Positions 20,725-29,703 of a stretch of DNA of 64,000 nt are shown piece after piece. Numbering within the stretch: position 1 is the stretch's first letter; every line of letters starts with the position of its first letter. The DNA is taken from the NCBI RefSeq assembly GCF_002252675.1, contig NZ_NQKY01000003.1, forward strand, positions 186,001-250,000, in the 5' to 3' direction. The position numbers were made by a program, and so were the translations under genes. The notes beneath the pieces are model-generated. The model did no database searches. It was not told the origin of the DNA and saw only the letters and a list, made by a program, of their open reading frames with translations. This DNA comes from Synechococcus sp. BO 8801. Its GTDB lineage: Bacteria > Cyanobacteriota > Cyanobacteriia > PCC-6307 > Cyanobiaceae.

Positions 20725-21864
20725 GTGCTGCAGGAGTACCGCACCATCACGGTGTCCCTCGCTGCCGATCCCTACCCGATCCTGATCGGTGAAGGCCTGC
20801 TCGGGGGCCTCGGGTCCTTCCTGCTCGAAAGAGGAATCCAGAGCGGCACCCGGGTGCTGATGGTGACCAACCCCGACGTGGAGGGGTTCCATGGCGCCCT
20901 GGCGCGGCAGAGCCTGGAGGCCAGCGGCTTTGTGGTTCAGACGCTGGTGATCGAGGCCGGGGAGGAACAGAAAAACCCCGCCACCGTGGCCGCCATCCAC
21001 GACGCCGCCTTCGCCCACCGCCTGGAGCGGAGCTCCCTGATCGTCGCCCTCGGCGGCGGTGTGGTGGGGGACATGGCGGGCTACGCCGCCGCCACCTGGC
21101 TGCGGGGCATCGCCGTGGTGCAGGTGCCCACCACACTGCTGGCGATGGTGGATGCGGCCATCGGCGGCAAGACCGGGGTGAACCATCCCGGTGGCAAGAA
21201 CCTGATCGGCGCCTTCCACCAGCCGAAGCTGGTGCTGATCGACCCCCTGGTGCTGGCGACCCTTCCGGAACGGGAGTTCCGAGCCGGGATGGCGGAGGTG
21301 ATCAAGTACGCCGTCATCGGCGACGGGATCCTCTTCCGGGATCTGGAGACGGCCGCCGAACGGGACCCCCGCGGAGGCCTGGCCAGCCGGGAAGCCCTCG
21401 GCCCCGTGCTCCTGCAGCGGCTGCTGGAGCGCTCGGCAGCCGCCAAGGCCCGCGTGGTGGCGGCGGACGAACGGGAAGGGGGATTGCGGGCGATCCTCAA
21501 TTACGGACACACCCTGGGCCACGCGGTGGAGAACCTCAGCGGCTACGGCACCTGGCTGCACGGCGAAGCCGTGGGGCTGGGCATGCTGGCGGCCGGCGAC
21601 ATCGCCGTGGCCATGGGTCTGTGGAGCCAGGCGGATCAGGACCGCCAGCGACGCCTGATCGCCGCCGCCGGCCTGCCCATGGACTGGCCGGCCCTCGATC
21701 CGGAGGCGGTGCTGGCCTCCCTGCAGGCGGACAAGAAGGTGCGCCAGGGGAAGGTGCGTTTCGTGCTGCCCACCGGTGTGGGCTCGGTCACGATCCGCGA
21801 CGACGTCGAACCCGCCACCATCAGGGCCGCCCTGGCGGTCGCCAGTTCGATCGGCGCCCCCTGA
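20725..21864 (+). CDS. aroB: 3-dehydroquinate synthase
   Basis: 379 residues, the second shikimate-pathway enzyme (DAHP to 3-dehydroquinate), NAD+ and zinc dependent. NAD-binding [19 protein letters not shown] (about 111), then [20 protein letters not shown] and [10 protein letters not shown]; the metal ligands lie in the Glu and two His positions including [11 protein letters not shown] (about 261). The start is GTG 20725, 27 nt after the recQ stop, so the two may be co-transcribed. Confidence 0.96.
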   Translation: MLQEYRTITVSLAADPYPILIGEGLLGGLGSFLLERGIQSGTRVLMVTNPDVEGFHGALARQSLEASGFVVQTLVIEAGEEQKNPATVAAIHDAAFAHRLERSSLIVALGGGVVGDMAGYAAATWLRGIAVVQVPTTLLAMVDAAIGGKTGVNHPGGKNLIGAFHQPKLVLIDPLVLATLPEREFRAGMAEVIKYAVIGDGILFRDLETAAERDPRGGLASREALGPVLLQRLLERSAAAKARVVAADEREGGLRAILNYGHTLGHAVENLSGYGTWLHGEAVGLGMLAAGDIAVAMGLWSQADQDRQRRLIAAAGLPMDWPALDPEAVLASLQADKKVRQGKVRFVLPTGVGSVTIRDDVEPATIRAALAVASSIGAP

Positions 21865-22002
21865 CATGGCGGCCCGATCCGGGGGGTTCCTGCCGGCCAT
21901 GCCCCGCAGGGAAGGGGTTCAATCGTGGTCTTTCGCTGACAGGGAAGGCGCGATCCCCCCGGATCGGAGACCATCACCGGAAGGTTTTATTCACCACGGC
22001 CC

Positions 22003-23097
22003 ATGAGCAGTCGTCCCAGCCGGTTCAACAACTTCCTGAGCCAGCCCCTGCGACGACTCGGTGCCCTGGCCCGAACCATCGGGCTCGGCGGCCAGGAAGA
22101 GACCGCTGAGCCCGACCCATCCGCCGCTCCCGTGGCGGAGCCTCCGGCGGCGGCGGCTCCGGCCCAGGCGCCCTCCACCCCTGACCCCGCGCCCCAGGAG
22201 ACCGGCGGTGGAGCCAGCTGGGTGGCCTTCGTGCCCCGTGATCCCCAGTGGTCCCAGGTGCGCTGGTTCATCGAGCCGGCCGACCGCCAGCGGGCCCAGG
22301 CCGAAGGGGCCACCCAGCTGTGCCTGCGCGTCGCCGACGTCACGGGCCTCGATGGGGGATCCACCCATCCCCACACCCTGCAGGAGGTGGTCGTCGACAG
22401 CCAGGCCAGCGAGTGGTATCTGCCGGTTCCCCTCTCCGGACGCGACTACAGGGTGGAACTGGGCTTCCGCAAGGGGGGCAGTGGCGGCTGGATCTCCATG
22501 GCCTTCTCCGCCACCGCCCATGTGCCGGAACTGGACGGACCGGCCCTGACGACGCCCGATCCCTTCGTGGCCTTCTCCATGCCGCCCGCCGCCGAGCCGG
22601 CTCCTGGAGCCATGCCGGGTCGGGAGATCGTCAACGATCTGCACGAGCGGCTCTACCAGAGCGCCACCAGCCCCTGGCGTCGCCTCGGCCGTGGCTCGGA
22701 GGCCTTCCACGAGATGGATTCCGCCGCTGGTCTCGCCGCAGGCGGTGCCTTGTCCGCCTCCGGCGCCGGCCCCTGGGCCTCCGGCCGCAGCGGTTCCGGC
22801 ATCGGTGGGGTGGCCCCCCGCCAGCGCTCCTTCTGGCTGGTGGCCGACGCCGAGCTGATCGTCTACGGCGCCACCGACCCCTCGGCGAGCCTCAGCATCG
22901 GCGGTGAGGCCGTTCCCCTCTCCGCCGATGGCACCTTCCGCCTGCAGGTCCCCTTCCGTGACGGCCAGCAGCTCTACCCGATCGAGGCCCTGGCGGCCGA
23001 TGGCGAGCAGAAGCGCAGCATCACCATGGAGTTCCGCCGCACCACCCCCCACGCCAACGTCAATCCGCGCGAAGAGGCCCAGTCGGAGTGGTTCTGA
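22003..23097 (+). CDS. DUF4912 domain-containing protein
   Basis: 364 residues. A Pro/Ala-rich low-complexity region (about 35-70) follows a basic N-terminus. Then comes the DUF4912 block VAFVPRDPQWSQVRWFIEP..CLRVADVTGLDGG..QEVVVDSQASEWYLPVPLSGRDYRVELGF (excerpts). A second sugar-binding-like beta module lies at the end (SFWLVADAELIVYGATDPSASL). DUF4912 is predicted to be a small beta-rich ligand-binding fold; the function in cyanobacteria is unknown. There are 138 nt before it with no gene; it probably has its own promoter. Confidence 0.85.
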   Translation: MSSRPSRFNNFLSQPLRRLGALARTIGLGGQEETAEPDPSAAPVAEPPAAAAPAQAPSTPDPAPQETGGGASWVAFVPRDPQWSQVRWFIEPADRQRAQAEGATQLCLRVADVTGLDGGSTHPHTLQEVVVDSQASEWYLPVPLSGRDYRVELGFRKGGSGGWISMAFSATAHVPELDGPALTTPDPFVAFSMPPAAEPAPGAMPGREIVNDLHERLYQSATSPWRRLGRGSEAFHEMDSAAGLAAGGALSASGAGPWASGRSGSGIGGVAPRQRSFWLVADAELIVYGATDPSASLSIGGEAVPLSADGTFRLQVPFRDGQQLYPIEALAADGEQKRSITMEFRRTTPHANVNPREEAQSEWF

Positions 23098-23103
23098 GGA
23101 GCC

Positions 23104-23289
23104 TCAGTGGCTCTCCCGCAACTCCTCGGTGCAGATGGTGATGCACTCACCGTCGTCGAGGGAGCAGGTGGTGATGCAGGCGAAGTAACGCTCGACGGGA
23201 TCGTCGTTCGAGGTGCCATTGACAGCAAGCTGATCCGCCGACCGAACGGCAGCCCGATCAGCCACGCGATCACCCAGAACCCTGTCCAT
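23104..23289 (-). CDS. Small twin-CX3C protein
   Basis: 61 residues. The C-terminal half carries CITTCSLDDGECITICTEEL, two CX3C motifs six residues apart, in an acidic context. There is no signal peptide or TM. The arrangement suggests a helical hairpin with two disulfides or a metal site, but no function is known to me. ATG 23289 is preceded by a strong ribosome-binding site (AGAGGAG with 6-nt spacing), which supports both the gene and its start. The 3' end is 6 nt from the convergent DUF4912 gene. Confidence 0.7.
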   Translation of the reverse strand: MDRVLGDRVADRAAVRSADQLAVNGTSNDDPVERYFACITTCSLDDGECITICTEELRESH

Positions 23290-23342
23290 GGCCGCTCCTC
23301 TGGAAGTCTTTTCAACCTAACCTCATCGCCTGATGGCGCCTG

Positions 23343-23370
23343 AAGGATTGAGCAGGAATGCTCAATCCTT
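23343..23370. terminator. Perfect 12-bp hairpin
   Basis: AAGGATTGAGCA, loop GGAA, TGCTCAATCCTT. It lies 3' of the MidA-type gene and 5' of the twin-CX3C gene, both read on the minus strand. Only two or three T residues follow on either strand, so termination is likely but not certain; it could also be a leader element or protein site of the 61-residue gene. Confidence 0.6.
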
Positions 23371-23387
23371 TGTGAGGGGATGTAACG

Positions 23388-23456
23388 GCGGCGGTTGAGG
23401 TGTTGAAGGCTTGAGTTGTAACGCTGCGTTGAGATGTAACGCTCAGTTGCGTTGGA
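23388..23456. repeat. Short direct repeats TGTAACG
   Basis: TGTAACG occurs three times within about 60 nt, the last two in a longer imperfect duplication (TGTAACGCTGCGTTGAGA and TGTAACGCTCAGTTGCG). They lie between the hairpin at 23343 and the end of the MidA-type gene. No function is assigned. Confidence 0.55.
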
Positions 23457-23465
23457 ACCCTGGGT

Positions 23466-24644
23466 TCACACCGTGGGTGGCAGCAGGAACAGGGGCTCCG
23501 TCAACGGGGTCGGCGGCTCACCGTCGCGGCGCAGGGCGATCCAGCGGAATTCACCAAGCCCGGCGGGATCCACCAGCCGCAGCAGGATCTCCCTGCGCTG
23601 CAGCAGCTCCGCCAGCGGCGTGCCGCTCTGCTGCTGGAGGCCATGCAGACGCTGGGCCAGCCCGAGGGCCAGCAGGGCCTCCCCCTGACGGCAAACGCCC
23701 AGGGTCTGCCAGCCTCCGGCCCGGGAGGCCACCTCCAGGCTCTCCAGGCAGAGGTGGGCGGTCAGGTCCCAGTGGCCCGGCTCCTGCAGCGGGTCGTCGC
23801 TGGCCCGCTGGCGCCGGTAGGCCATCAGGGTGCCGTTGCTGCGCTGGGGCGCGTAGTAGCGGCAGGCCTGGTGGGCGTAGTCGATCACCAGCAGCCAGCC
23901 CTGGGCGAGCGCTTCACCACAGGCGGCCAGCCAGGGGGCCAGACCGGGATGGAGCTCGCTGCACCAGCCCTCGGGGCGGCGTTCATCGAGGGGAAGCAGT
24001 CCAAGGTCGGCCAGGGGCTCCAGCAGGGCCCCTGAGAGGGGCTCGCCGGCCTCCAGGCGCAGGCCGTCGCCCTCCAGGACGACCCGCTGGCGGCACCAGC
24101 GCCCACCCCGGCGCTCGAACCGCTCCACGGCCAGGGCGTCGAGCACCTCGTGGGCCAGCACCACCCCGCGCACCGGGGCGTCCGCCAGGGTGCGGAAGTC
24201 GGCCCAGCGCACGGGCAGGGGGCAGGCGGCGAGCCGCCGGCGCTGCCGCTCGGCCATGCCGGCATTCGGCTCGACGAGTACCAGCTCGGTGCGCCTGGCC
24301 AGGGAGGGCCAGCCGCTGTGGAGCGCTTCGGCCAGCTGCAGGGCCAGCTGCCCCTCCCCCGGTCCGGTCTCCACCAGGGCCAGGGGTTCGTCAGCGGGCA
24401 GCTGGGCCAGCCACTGGGCCACCTGGGGGGCCAGCAGGCGGGCAAACTCCTCCCCCAGGGAAGGGGCCGTGGCGAAATCGCCTCCCGGGCCGATCTGGAG
24501 CCTGCCACTGCCGTAGGCGCCATGGTCCGGGTCGTGCAGGACCCACTCCATGTAGTCAAGGAACGGCACCGAGCCGCCCGCCGCCCGCAGGCGCTGGGCC
24601 AGCCAGTCAGGAGCCGCCGGGGAGCCGGGGTGGGACGTGGTCAC
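23466..24644 (-). CDS. SAM-dependent methyltransferase, MidA/NDUFAF7 family
   Basis: 392 residues. The start has GGSVPFLDYMEWVLHDPDHGAY (excerpt), characteristic of the MidA/NDUFAF7 (DUF185) family. SAM motif I is VETGPGEGQLALQLAEAL (about 91-108), followed by LVLVEPN. NDUFAF7 methylates an arginine in mitochondrial complex I; in cyanobacteria a related role on NDH-1 is plausible but unproven. Its ATG 24644 is divergent from the Psb32-like gene with 34 nt between them. Confidence 0.88.
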   Translation of the reverse strand: MTTSHPGSPAAPDWLAQRLRAAGGSVPFLDYMEWVLHDPDHGAYGSGRLQIGPGGDFATAPSLGEEFARLLAPQVAQWLAQLPADEPLALVETGPGEGQLALQLAEALHSGWPSLARRTELVLVEPNAGMAERQRRRLAACPLPVRWADFRTLADAPVRGVVLAHEVLDALAVERFERRGGRWCRQRVVLEGDGLRLEAGEPLSGALLEPLADLGLLPLDERRPEGWCSELHPGLAPWLAACGEALAQGWLLVIDYAHQACRYYAPQRSNGTLMAYRRQRASDDPLQEPGHWDLTAHLCLESLEVASRAGGWQTLGVCRQGEALLALGLAQRLHGLQQQSGTPLAELLQRREILLRLVDPAGLGEFRWIALRRDGEPPTPLTEPLFLLPPTV

Positions 24645-24678
24645 GCGGCGTAGGGGGACTCGGTGAGAATGCTGACCG

Positions 24679-25605
24679 ATGGACGACGGAACGATGCGAA
24701 TGGCGGCAGATGGGGCAGCGGGATCGGTGGCGGTGACGGCGGAGACGGTTCAGGCACCGCAACGGCGCAGGCCCGCGCGAAGCGGCCCCCTGGGGCGGCG
24801 GCTCGGGGCCGCCCTGGCCACGGTCTGCCTCGTGCTCGCCACCTGGCTGCTGCCGGGCGGCGGCGGCCCCGCCGTGGCGGCGGACAACCCCCAGCTGCTG
24901 CCCGATCACCCCACCCCGGTGATCGACCTGGCCAAGGCCCTCACCGATGGCGAGCGGGGCGCCCTGGAGAGCGAACTCGAGGATTTCGAAGCCACCAGCG
25001 GCTGGAAGCTGCGGGTGCTGACCCAGTACGAGCGCACGCCCGGCCTGGCCGTCAAGGGTTTCTGGGACCTTGACGAGCGCAGCCTGCTGCTGGTGGCCGA
25101 TCCCCGCGGCGGCAACCTGCTGAACTTCAACGTGGGCGAAGCCCTGTTCGCCCTGATGCCCCGCACCTTCTGGGTGGAACTCCAGACCCGCTACGGCAAC
25201 CAGTTCTATGTGCGGGACCACGGCGAGGACGGCTCGATCCTCTCCGCCATCCACGCCGTGAAGGGGTGCCTGGCGATCGGCGGCTGCCAGGTGGTGCCAG
25301 GCCTGCCCCAGGAGCAGTGGATCCTGACCCTATGCACCTCGATCCTGGGCGGGCTGATCGTGGGGTTCGCCGCCTTCCCCCGCCAGGAGGGTCGACGGGT
25401 GGAGTGGACCTGGGTGCTGCTGCTCTCGCCCCTGTGGGTGATCCTGTTCGTCGCCCTGGGCATGGGACCGATCATCACGCGCACCCACGACGTGCTGCCG
25501 CTGCTGCGCAACGTGCTGGGCTTCCTCGGAGCGGCGGTGCTGGCCTACCTGATCGCCCAGAAGACCCTCGGAGGGGTGCGGCTGGAGGGCAAGGGGGAAG
25601 GCTGA
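24679..25605 (+). CDS. TPM-domain protein, Psb32-like
   Basis: 308 residues. A basic N-terminus and hydrophobic segment (LGAALATVCLVLATWLLPGG) end near AVAADNP, a signal peptide with AxA-type cleavage. The TPM (TLP18.3/Psb32/MOLO-1) domain follows: VIDLAKALTDGERGALESELEDFEATSGWKLRVLT (excerpt). Two C-terminal membrane segments lie at about 215-235 and 250-300. Psb32 and plant TLP18.3 take part in PSII repair in the lumen. The extra C-terminal TM pair is common in picocyanobacterial members. Confidence 0.85.
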   Translation: MDDGTMRMAADGAAGSVAVTAETVQAPQRRRPARSGPLGRRLGAALATVCLVLATWLLPGGGGPAVAADNPQLLPDHPTPVIDLAKALTDGERGALESELEDFEATSGWKLRVLTQYERTPGLAVKGFWDLDERSLLLVADPRGGNLLNFNVGEALFALMPRTFWVELQTRYGNQFYVRDHGEDGSILSAIHAVKGCLAIGGCQVVPGLPQEQWILTLCTSILGGLIVGFAAFPRQEGRRVEWTWVLLLSPLWVILFVALGMGPIITRTHDVLPLLRNVLGFLGAAVLAYLIAQKTLGGVRLEGKGEG

Positions 25606-25609
25606 GTGC

Positions 25610-26365
25610 TCAGGGAGCGGAAGTGGCGGGGGTGCTGACGCGCTCCAGCTGACAGGACAGGCTCTCGTCGCTGCAGGCCGGGGGCACCTGACGGATGGCC
25701 ACGTCCTCCCAGACGGCGGCGGCTTCCCGACGGAGCTGGGCCAGGTTCTGCTCGTAGAAGCGGCGCAGGTCGTTCAGGCGCTTCACGGGCTGCCCGTAGA
25801 AGCTGCGGCCGGCCAGGGTGGGGAAGGAGGCCCACTCGGGAGCGAGACGGGCGACCAGGTCGGAGCTCAGCTCGCCGCGGTCGGCCAGGTGCAGGGCACC
25901 GCGGCGCTGCACCAGGAACAGGGCGGCCTGGTCCTGGGACTCCGGTCCGAAATCGCGCACGCCGAGGGCCCGGGTGACCATGTCCCAGGTCGGGGGCATG
26001 AACTGGTAGGCGCCGGCGGCGGCACTGGCGTAGCGGGCCGTGCGCATGACGCGGTTGGGATGGCGCTCGAGGGAGTCGAACAGGCTGCCGCCGAAGAGGA
26101 TCCGGTAGCCGATTTCATGGCCATTGGCCCAGGTGCCCTCGGCGTAGCGGATCGTGTTGAGCAGGGCGCGCCGCTCGGGGGTGATGGCGAAGACCCGGGG
26201 GGCGGCCGGCAGCGGCGTCAGCATCGCGACCCGCGTGGGGCCGGCGGAGGCGGCGCTGCTGGCCCCCCAGCCCTGGGAGCCCTCGGCGGCCCTGACTGGC
26301 CCGGCCAGGCTCAGACCCAGTCCGGCGAGGGCGAGAAGCAGGGGGGTGCGCTGAAGGTTCGGCAA
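25610..26365 (-). CDS. Secreted lysozyme-like protein (GH104-like muramidase fold)
   Basis: 251 residues with an N-terminal signal peptide (LLLALAGLGLSLAGPVRAAE). The domain starts LLNTIRYAEGTWANGHEIGYRILFGG, with the probable catalytic Glu in YAEGT, and continues ASAAAGAYQFMPPTWDMV and FGPESQDQAALFLVQRRG. That is the order of motifs in phage-type GH104/GH24 lysozymes and cyanobacterial relatives. It should act on peptidoglycan in the periplasm. The C-terminus has two Cys (PPACSDESLSCQ). No phage genes are near. Convergent with the Psb32-like gene, 4 nt apart. Confidence 0.8.
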   Translation of the reverse strand: MPNLQRTPLLLALAGLGLSLAGPVRAAEGSQGWGASSAASAGPTRVAMLTPLPAAPRVFAITPERRALLNTIRYAEGTWANGHEIGYRILFGGSLFDSLERHPNRVMRTARYASAAAGAYQFMPPTWDMVTRALGVRDFGPESQDQAALFLVQRRGALHLADRGELSSDLVARLAPEWASFPTLAGRSFYGQPVKRLNDLRRFYEQNLAQLRREAAAVWEDVAIRQVPPACSDESLSCQLERVSTPATSAP

Positions 26366-26665
26366 GAGGAGAGGTCGTGAAGGACAAGTGGGGGAAGACC
26401 CGTTGCAGTAACAACAGAGTCAATCCGGCTTGATGCGCTTGGTGTGACCAGGTCTTCTGGAGAACGACAACAGGAAGAACCAGTGATCCCGTGGCAGAGT
26501 AATTGAATTCATGCCGCCGAGACTTGGCGGTAATTTGCCGATGAATCAGCAGAATCGATTCCTTATTTGTGACGGTCGAACAACTGTCTACTTGTATCAA
26601 GAATGACGTTTTGCATTCCGGTTACAGCCAGGGACTGATATCTCCCGGATTCGATGAACAGATGA
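26366..26665. other. Gene-free AT-richer interval
   Basis: 300 nt without a supportable gene. It is clearly richer in A/T than the surroundings, especially 26480-26620, and should hold the promoter of the lysozyme-like gene (minus strand) and the 3' region of the glycosyltransferase gene. I see no repeat, clear hairpin or RNA gene. A short minus-strand open frame inside it has no coding character. Confidence 0.6.
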
Positions 26666-27766
26666 TCAAATCCTGAAGGCCTGCCCCATAGGCAGTGCTG
26701 ATCGTCCCTCCAGCCAGGTCACGAGCGTCCGTGCGGCGGTGGACGCCCCGTCGTCCGCCAGGGGGCCGCGCCGGGGGGGAATCAGGGGCTGGTCCAGCTC
26801 CCAGTCGCCGCGGCGGAAGGACTCCTGGCTCAGCAGCCGGTGCCAGCCGTGGTTGCGCAGGTCCTCCTCCAGCACCGGCGCCTCGGCGAAGCCGCTCCGG
26901 TGCACCAGATGGATGCCCACCCCCTGGCTGAAGGCCTCGCAGAAACTGCTGTAGCCGGGCTTGGTGATCAGCCGTCCGGCCAGGGGCATCAGGTCGAGGG
27001 GGCGCACCCCCGGCGGCAGGCAACGGCCATTGGGCACCGTGGCCAGCAGCGGCTCCGGCCCGATGAACACATGCTCGGGCCAGCGGGCCAGCAGCGCCGG
27101 GTCGATCGCCATGCCGAGCCCCCCGAAGCTGACCAGTACCACCCGCTCCCGGTCCGCCGGCAGGTCCAGCTCCCGGGCCAGCCGTTCGCCATCGAGCCGG
27201 GGCCGGGAGCAGGTCAGGCCCAGCCGCACCTCCGGTACCCCCCAGTCCATCGGCAGGGACAGGGGGCAATGGAGCAGCAGATCCCCCTGGCCGTAGAGCT
27301 GCCGGTGGCGATCGGCCCAGGGACGGAAGGCCGGGCCCATGGGGGCATGGATCACGTCCCAGCCGAAGCTGGCCAGCCACACGAGCGGCACTTGCAGTCG
27401 ACGGGCCAGCAGGGCCGCCGCCGGAGGCACATCCCCCAGCACCAGGACCGGCTGACGCTGGTCCTCCAGCCAGCGGGCCTCGCGCTCCACCAGCGCCGGC
27501 AGCTCCTCCTCCAGCCGCTCGAGGGCGGCCAGGGTGGCGACGGCATCGGCTCCGAGGGCATCGGCCTGGATCACCCCCACGTCCCAGCGGCAGGGGCGCA
27601 GCTCGTAGGGCACACGTCCGAAGGACAGCTCCAGGAACCCCTGGGGCAGCCCGGTGGAGACCACCAGCCGCCAGTCGGGCCTCAGGGCGGCCAGTTCAGA
27701 GAGCACCGAGACCGTGCGGGATCCGTGGCCGAAGCCATGGCTGCTGACGCAGGCGTGGATCAGCAA
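26666..27766 (-). CDS. Glycosyltransferase-like protein (MurG/GT28-like fold)
   Basis: About 366 residues. The N-terminus MLIHACVSSHGFGHGSRT has the glycine-rich SHGFGHGSR loop seen in GT-B enzymes of the UDP-glycosyltransferase type. The C-terminal half has VVLVSFGGLGMA and a nucleotide-sugar-site-like LITKPGYSSFCEAFSQGVGIHLV (excerpt). The donor and acceptor are unknown; related proteins include L-arabinokinase-associated and glycolipid enzymes. TTG 27766 overlaps the stop of the upstream phosphoesterase gene by 7 nt and places the GT-B loop at the N-terminus; a longer frame upstream is antisense or out-of-frame overlap. Confidence 0.78.
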   Translation of the reverse strand: MLIHACVSSHGFGHGSRTVSVLSELAALRPDWRLVVSTGLPQGFLELSFGRVPYELRPCRWDVGVIQADALGADAVATLAALERLEEELPALVEREARWLEDQRQPVLVLGDVPPAAALLARRLQVPLVWLASFGWDVIHAPMGPAFRPWADRHRQLYGQGDLLLHCPLSLPMDWGVPEVRLGLTCSRPRLDGERLARELDLPADRERVVLVSFGGLGMAIDPALLARWPEHVFIGPEPLLATVPNGRCLPPGVRPLDLMPLAGRLITKPGYSSFCEAFSQGVGIHLVHRSGFAEAPVLEEDLRNHGWHRLLSQESFRRGDWELDQPLIPPRRGPLADDGASTAARTLVTWLEGRSALPMGQAFRI

Positions 27767-28635
27767 GGACTCAGCACCCCCGCCGCCGGCAGGGACGCCG
27801 TCCAGAGGGTCTGCTCGTAATGGAGGGCGCCGTTGATGCCGTACCAGCGGTGGCTGATGTGGCGCAGATCGCCGTCTGAGAAGACGACCCAGCTGAAGTG
27901 ACGCAGGGCCCGTCCCTGCTGATCCACGCCGTGGCGGGGAACAGAGGCGGTGTTGAGGAAGGCGGTGCCCTGGGCGTCGCGGCGGAAGCTGAGCCGTTCC
28001 CCCTGGTGATGGCAGAGGGCGTGATGCATGTGGCCGAACACCACCAGGGGCAGGCGGCGGCGGCGGCGGATCTGGTCCACCGCCAGGGCCAGATCCTGAT
28101 CCCCCCAGTCGCAGGCGGGTGCCTTCCAGTCCCGGCCGCAGAGGTCGTCCACCTGGGTGCCCAGGCCGCTGGGGCCGGAATGGGCCAGCAGGATCAGCGG
28201 CAGCTGGGGATCGGCGGCCAGGGCCGCCCGGCTGATGCGCTCGGCGGACTCCTGCAGGCCCACCGGTCCGTAGACCGATCGCACCGCCTTCGAGAGGTGG
28301 AAGCCGCCGCCGGCGGTGCCGGGACGGGCGCCCACCACCGCCAGCCCGGGAGGGCGCAGCTCCCTCAGACCCCAGCCGCAGTGCCGCTCGCCGAGCAACT
28401 CCAGCTGGCGGCGCAGGGTGCGGCCGCTGCCGTCCTTGCCGGCATCGTGGTTGCCGAGCACGCAGGCGATCGGCAGCTCCAGGGTGGCGAGCAGTTCGGG
28501 GATGCGGCACTTGCCGTCGCTGAGGTCGCCCACCAGCAGCAGGGCATCCGGACGGATCCGATCCAGCACGTCGTGGTCACTGCGATCCCACTGGTCGTGC
28601 AGATCCCCCGCGATGGCGATGTTCAGCTCAGCCAA
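27760..28635 (-). CDS. Metallophosphoesterase, TIGR04168-type
   Basis: 291 residues with all calcineurin-type motifs: GDLHD (about 10), GDLSDG (about 37), GNHDAGKD (about 61), LLAHSGPSG (about 151) and GHMHHAL (about 205). The family is common in cyanobacteria and plastids; its substrate is not known. It sits upstream of and overlaps the glycosyltransferase-like gene, so the pair is probably co-expressed. It is divergent from nadA with 29 nt between starts. Confidence 0.85.
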   Translation of the reverse strand: MAELNIAIAGDLHDQWDRSDHDVLDRIRPDALLLVGDLSDGKCRIPELLATLELPIACVLGNHDAGKDGSGRTLRRQLELLGERHCGWGLRELRPPGLAVVGARPGTAGGGFHLSKAVRSVYGPVGLQESAERISRAALAADPQLPLILLAHSGPSGLGTQVDDLCGRDWKAPACDWGDQDLALAVDQIRRRRRLPLVVFGHMHHALCHHQGERLSFRRDAQGTAFLNTASVPRHGVDQQGRALRHFSWVVFSDGDLRHISHRWYGINGALHYEQTLWTASLPAAGVLSPC

Positions 28636-28664
28636 TACCGACCGCTTCCTAGAGTGGGATCATC

Positions 28665-29669
28665 GTGCATGAGAAGGGGCATCGGTTGGTCTTCACGCAG
28701 ACGCTGACCCACACGCCCCAACCCAGCCCTGAGGCCTGCCCGCCCCGTGCTGAGCTGGCCACCGCGATCGAAACGCTCAAGAACGAGCGCAACGCCATCA
28801 TCCTGGCCCACTACTACCAGGACGACGCCATCCAGGACTGCGCCGATTTCATCGGCGATTCCCTCGAGCTCTCCCGCCGCGCCGCCAGCACCGACGCCGA
28901 GGTGATCGTCTTCTGCGGCGTCCACTTCATGGCGGAGACCGCCAAGATCCTCAATCCTGGCCGCACGGTGCTGCTGCCCGACCTGGAAGCCGGCTGCAGC
29001 CTCGCCGACGCCTGTCCGGCCGATGCCTTCGCCGACTTCCGCCGGCACCACCCCGACCACGTCGTGGTGAGCTACATCAACTGCTCCGCGGCGGTGAAGG
29101 CCCAGAGCGACCTGATCTGCACCAGCAGCAACGCGGTCCACCTGGTGCAGCAGCTGCCGGCCGATCGCCCGATCCTGTTCGCCCCCGACCAGAACCTGGG
29201 GCGCTGGGTGGCCCGCCAGAGCGGCCGGGAGCTCACCCTCTGGCCCGGCAGCTGCATCGTCCACGAGACCTTCAGCGAGCAGGCCCTGCTGCGCCTGCGC
29301 CAGGAACACCCCGAGGCCGAGGTGATCGCCCATCCGGAGTGTCAGCAGCACCTGCTCGATCTGGCCGACTTCATCGGCTCCACCAGCAAGCTGCTGCAGC
29401 GCACCCAGACCAGCCCGGCCCCCTCCTTCATCGTGCTCACCGAGCCGGGCATCCTCCATCAGATGCGGCGGCGGGCACCGGAGAAGACCTTCCATGAGGT
29501 GCCCGGGGCCGATGGCTGCAGCTGCAACGCCTGCCCCTACATGCGGCTGAACACCCTCGAGAAGCTGTGGCAATGCCTCCACACCATGGCGCCGGCCATC
29601 GAGCTCGACGAGGAGATCCGCTTGCGGGCTCTGGTGCCGATCGAACGCATGCTGGCGATGAGCGCCTGA
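28665..29669 (+). CDS. nadA: Quinolinate synthase A
   Basis: 334 residues, a [4Fe-4S] enzyme making quinolinate from iminoaspartate and dihydroxyacetone phosphate in NAD synthesis. The sequence shows [28 protein letters not shown] (excerpt), and the three cluster cysteines in [24 protein letters not shown] and [11 protein letters not shown]. Length fits the NadA family. ATG 28665 gives a roughly 35-residue N-terminal extension that is not conserved, so a later start is possible. Confidence 0.96.
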   Translation: MHEKGHRLVFTQTLTHTPQPSPEACPPRAELATAIETLKNERNAIILAHYYQDDAIQDCADFIGDSLELSRRAASTDAEVIVFCGVHFMAETAKILNPGRTVLLPDLEAGCSLADACPADAFADFRRHHPDHVVVSYINCSAAVKAQSDLICTSSNAVHLVQQLPADRPILFAPDQNLGRWVARQSGRELTLWPGSCIVHETFSEQALLRLRQEHPEAEVIAHPECQQHLLDLADFIGSTSKLLQRTQTSPAPSFIVLTEPGILHQMRRRAPEKTFHEVPGADGCSCNACPYMRLNTLEKLWQCLHTMAPAIELDEEIRLRALVPIERMLAMSA

Positions 29670-29703
29670 GGGGCCGGCCCGGACCCCTGGACTCGGCAGC
29701 GGC

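Noticed and set aside
25610-26365. Prophage remnant around the lysozyme-like gene
   Set aside because: No integrase, terminase, capsid, att-like repeat or tRNA junction is near, and the protein has a normal Sec signal peptide.
26450-26600. Small gene in the AT-richer gap
   Set aside because: The only open frames there lack a ribosome site, have no conserved-looking core and run into the lysozyme gene out of frame.
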